In this document: positions 5,444 through 7,078 of the stretch, piece after piece | Position numbering within the stretch: the first letter of the stretch is position 1 | Layout: each line of letters begins with the position of its first letter | Source: an uncultured Bacteroidota bacterium | GTDB lineage: Bacteria; Bacteroidota; Bacteroidia; Chitinophagales; Chitinophagaceae | Assembly (NCBI GenBank): GCA_903851455.1 | Contig: CAINOM010000042.1 | Coordinates: 1-7,078, forward strand | Length of the DNA: 7,078 nt | Direction of reading: 5' to 3' | The notes under the pieces: generated by a model | The model's database searches: none | What the model saw: only the letters and a program-made list of their open reading frames with translations | What the model was told of the DNA's origin: nothing | Made by a program: the position numbers and the translations under genes

Positions 5444-6976
5444 CTACACCGAGAACTTGATTCCCTGTGCCAGTGGCAGCTTAGTGCTCCAGTTGATCGT
5501 GTTCGTCTGCCGGCGCATATATGCCTTCCAGCTATCTGAACCGCTCTCACGGCCACCACCTGTTTCTTTCTCACCACCAAAAGCGCCGCCTATTTCCGCA
5601 CCACTGGTACCAATGTTCACGTTAGCTATACCACAGTCACTACCCTTTTGCGACAGGAATTCCTCCGCCTCGCGCATGTTGAGCGTCATGATAGACGACG
5701 ACAATCCCTGCGGAACAGCGTTCTGCATAGCAATTGCGTCTTCCAGCTTGCTGTATTTCATTAGGTAAAGGATGGGCGCAAATGTCTCGTGCTGTACGAT
5801 CGGCCAGTCGTTCTGTACCTCAAATACACATGGCTTCACATAGCAGCCGCTTTCATAGCCTGCGCCGGTGAGCACACCGCCCGCAACTATTTCCTTGCCT
5901 CCTGCCTTCTTTACTTCTTTTATTGCGTTGGCATAAGTGGTTACAGCCTCCTGGTCGATCAGTGGCCCCACGTGCGACTTCTCGCTCAGCGGATCGCCGA
6001 TAACCAGTTGCTTGTATGCGGCAACCAGTTTCTTCTTAAATGTATCATACACGGATTCATGGATAATGAGGCGGCGTGTAGTTGTGCACCGCTGTCCGGC
6101 AGTACCCACGGCACCAAAAACAGAACCGATCAGTGCGATGTGCAGATCGGCATGCTCAGAAATAATAATGGCATTGTTACCACCCAGTTCCAGCAAAGAA
6201 CGACCCAGGCGGCCTGCTACTGCTGCAGCCACAGCCTTACCCATGCGGGTAGAGCCTGTAGCCGATACCAGCGGCACACGGTTATCACCGCTCATCCACT
6301 CGCCGCAATCACGGCCACCAACTACAAGGCCGCAAACACCTTCCGGTACTCCATTCGCTTTAAATACTTCTGAAATTATGTTCTGGCAGGCGATGGCCGA
6401 TATTGGCGTTTTTTCTGATGGTTTCCAGATGCAGGTATTGCCGCAGATGAATGCGATCATGCTGTTCCAGCTCCATACGGCAACGGGGAAGTTGAATGCA
6501 CTGATGATGCCTACGACGCCCAGCGGATGCCACTGTTCGTACATACGGTGCAGCGGACGCTCACTATGCATGGTAAGGCCGTACAACTGGCGGCTCATAC
6601 CTACAGCCAGGTCGCAGATGTCTATCATCTCCTGCACCTCGCCATAACCGTCCTGCAGGCTGTTGCCCATTTCGTAAGATACGAGCATACCGAGTGGCTC
6701 TTTGTATTTTCTGAGCGCCTCGCCTACCTGGCGAACTATCTCGCCGCGCTTCGGTGCGGGCCACATACGCCACTCTTCAAAGGCAGCCTGCGCCTGCTCT
6801 ACTACTTTATCATATGACTTACGGTTCACCGAAGTAACGGTTGCTATCTTCTTACCATCAACGGGTGAGAACGAATCTATATTCTCGCCACCTGCTTTCA
6901 GCCACTTTGTGCCGGTTGCAGCGCCTTCGTTTACTTTCTTTATACCTAGCTTGTCTAGTACTTTGTCCATTTTCAT
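5444..6976 (-). CDS. amaB: ALDH7/antiquitin-family aldehyde dehydrogenase (aminoadipate-semialdehyde / piperideine-6-carboxylate dehydrogenase)
   Basis: A 510-residue NAD(P)-dependent aldehyde dehydrogenase close in length and sequence to human ALDH7A1. The family oxidises alpha-aminoadipic semialdehyde (in equilibrium with piperideine-6-carboxylate) to alpha-aminoadipate in lysine catabolism. Visible features: FNFPVAVWSWN with the oxyanion Asn at N162; cofactor-binding WKPSE (184-188) and SATGSTRMG (238-246); general base E263 in LLELGGNNA; catalytic nucleophile C297 in GTAGQRCTT; and E398 in HETFAPILY. The long C-terminal block from GSDCGIANVNIGTSGAEIGG through RESGSDSWKAYMRR to LPLAQGIKF is diagnostic for ALDH7. 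R296 next to the catalytic cysteine and the GEVQE segment (112-116) match regions reported to contact substrate in antiquitin. The ATG at 6974-6976 is preferred; a second Met at codon 3 is possible. It heads a probable two-gene unit with the oxygenase. No lysine-pathway partner is visible, so the substrate assignment rests on family similarity. Confidence 0.93.
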   Translation of the reverse strand: MKMDKVLDKLGIKKVNEGAATGTKWLKAGGENIDSFSPVDGKKIATVTSVNRKSYDKVVEQAQAAFEEWRMWPAPKRGEIVRQVGEALRKYKEPLGMLVSYEMGNSLQDGYGEVQEMIDICDLAVGMSRQLYGLTMHSERPLHRMYEQWHPLGVVGIISAFNFPVAVWSWNSMIAFICGNTCIWKPSEKTPISAIACQNIISEVFKANGVPEGVCGLVVGGRDCGEWMSGDNRVPLVSATGSTRMGKAVAAAVAGRLGRSLLELGGNNAIIISEHADLHIALIGSVFGAVGTAGQRCTTTRRLIIHESVYDTFKKKLVAAYKQLVIGDPLSEKSHVGPLIDQEAVTTYANAIKEVKKAGGKEIVAGGVLTGAGYESGCYVKPCVFEVQNDWPIVQHETFAPILYLMKYSKLEDAIAMQNAVPQGLSSSIMTLNMREAEEFLSQKGSDCGIANVNIGTSGAEIGGAFGGEKETGGGRESGSDSWKAYMRRQTNTINWSTKLPLAQGIKFSV

Positions 6977-6996
6977 TTGTCGGAAAATTTGAGGTG

Positions 6997-7004
6997 CAAA
7001 ATTA
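6997..7004 (-). promoter_or_regulatory. Predicted -7 promoter box TAATTTTG for the aldehyde dehydrogenase unit
   Basis: The minus strand reads TAATTTTG followed by CACC, an exact match to the Bacteroidota TAnnTTTG element. It lies 20 bases before the ATG, implying a leader of about 15 bases. A TTTC at 7028-7025, 20 bases upstream of the box, could be a degraded -33 element (TTTG expected). The leader has no Shine-Dalgarno sequence, as is normal in this phylum. Confidence 0.6.
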
Positions 7005-7036
7005 CGTGTTATTACATTGGAAATGAAATCGAAGGG

Positions 7037-7078
7037 TTATGCTTTCTTTCCAGCATGGCGTTTAGCTCTTACTACTTC
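7037..7078 (-). CDS. Possible C-terminal tail of an upstream minus-strand gene
   Basis: The minus strand is open from the window edge to a TAA at 7039-7037 and reads EVVRAKRHAGKKA. A basic end like this is common in nucleic-acid-binding and ribosome-associated proteins, but 13 residues cannot identify a family. The other two minus frames stop within five codons. Against it, the plus strand of the same stretch contains an ATG at 7023 followed by an open frame (MKSKGYAFFPAWRLALTTS) that could instead be the start of a divergent gene. Only one of the two is likely real. Confidence 0.3.
   Translation of the reverse strand, partial: EVVRAKRHAGKKA

Noticed and set aside
5937..6647. A 236-codon plus-strand open frame opposite the aldehyde dehydrogenase
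   Set aside because: It is the antisense of a well-conserved ALDH7 gene; the translation is Ser/Pro/Thr/Arg-rich with no recognisable motif and arises from the codon bias of the real gene.
1..7078. Defence system, mobile element, CRISPR array or RNA gene
   Set aside because: No transposase, integrase, nuclease, toxin-antitoxin, regularly spaced repeat or tRNA-like structure is visible; the genes are ordinary metabolic and secreted-protein families.

Overview
The window looks like chromosomal DNA from a member of the Bacteroidota, probably close to Chitinophagaceae; the family-level placement is inference. Three things point there: two secreted proteins with type IX secretion (T9SS) C-terminal sorting domains, one of type A and one of the gliding-motility/CHU type B; starts without visible Shine-Dalgarno sequences; and TAnnTTTG promoter boxes, the -7 element of the Bacteroidota primary sigma factor. 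All five complete genes lie on the minus strand, so transcription runs from high to low coordinates.

Layout in transcription order. A possible minus-strand gene tail lies at the right edge (7037-7078), but the same bases can also be read as a plus-strand gene start. Next is an ALDH7/antiquitin-type aldehyde dehydrogenase (5444-6976) with an exact TAATTTTG box just upstream. A prolyl-4-hydroxylase-like 2-oxoglutarate/Fe(II) oxygenase (4613-5425) follows after only 18 bp and is probably co-transcribed. A short gap holding three small inverted repeats and a new promoter box leads to a secreted T9SS type B protein (3106-4548). After a 112-bp AT-rich gap comes a secreted T9SS type A protein with about four YD-like repeats of roughly 29 residues (1386-2993). 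Last is an acyl-CoA dehydrogenase (156-1298). On the left edge a plus-strand gene ends at position 74, converging on the dehydrogenase, and a strong 12-bp hairpin (102-129) separates the two.

Functionally the window mixes central or amino-acid metabolism (ALDH7-type semialdehyde oxidation, acyl-CoA oxidation) with exported surface proteins. The only pair that looks like a real operon is the aldehyde dehydrogenase plus the oxygenase. The two T9SS cargo proteins share an export route, but nothing else visible links them. No tRNA, rRNA, CRISPR, insertion sequence, phage gene or defence system was found. Nothing clearly amounts to an undescribed system. The best leads are the ALDH7-oxygenase pairing, whose substrate is unknown, and the compact palindrome/promoter region at 4566-4617.
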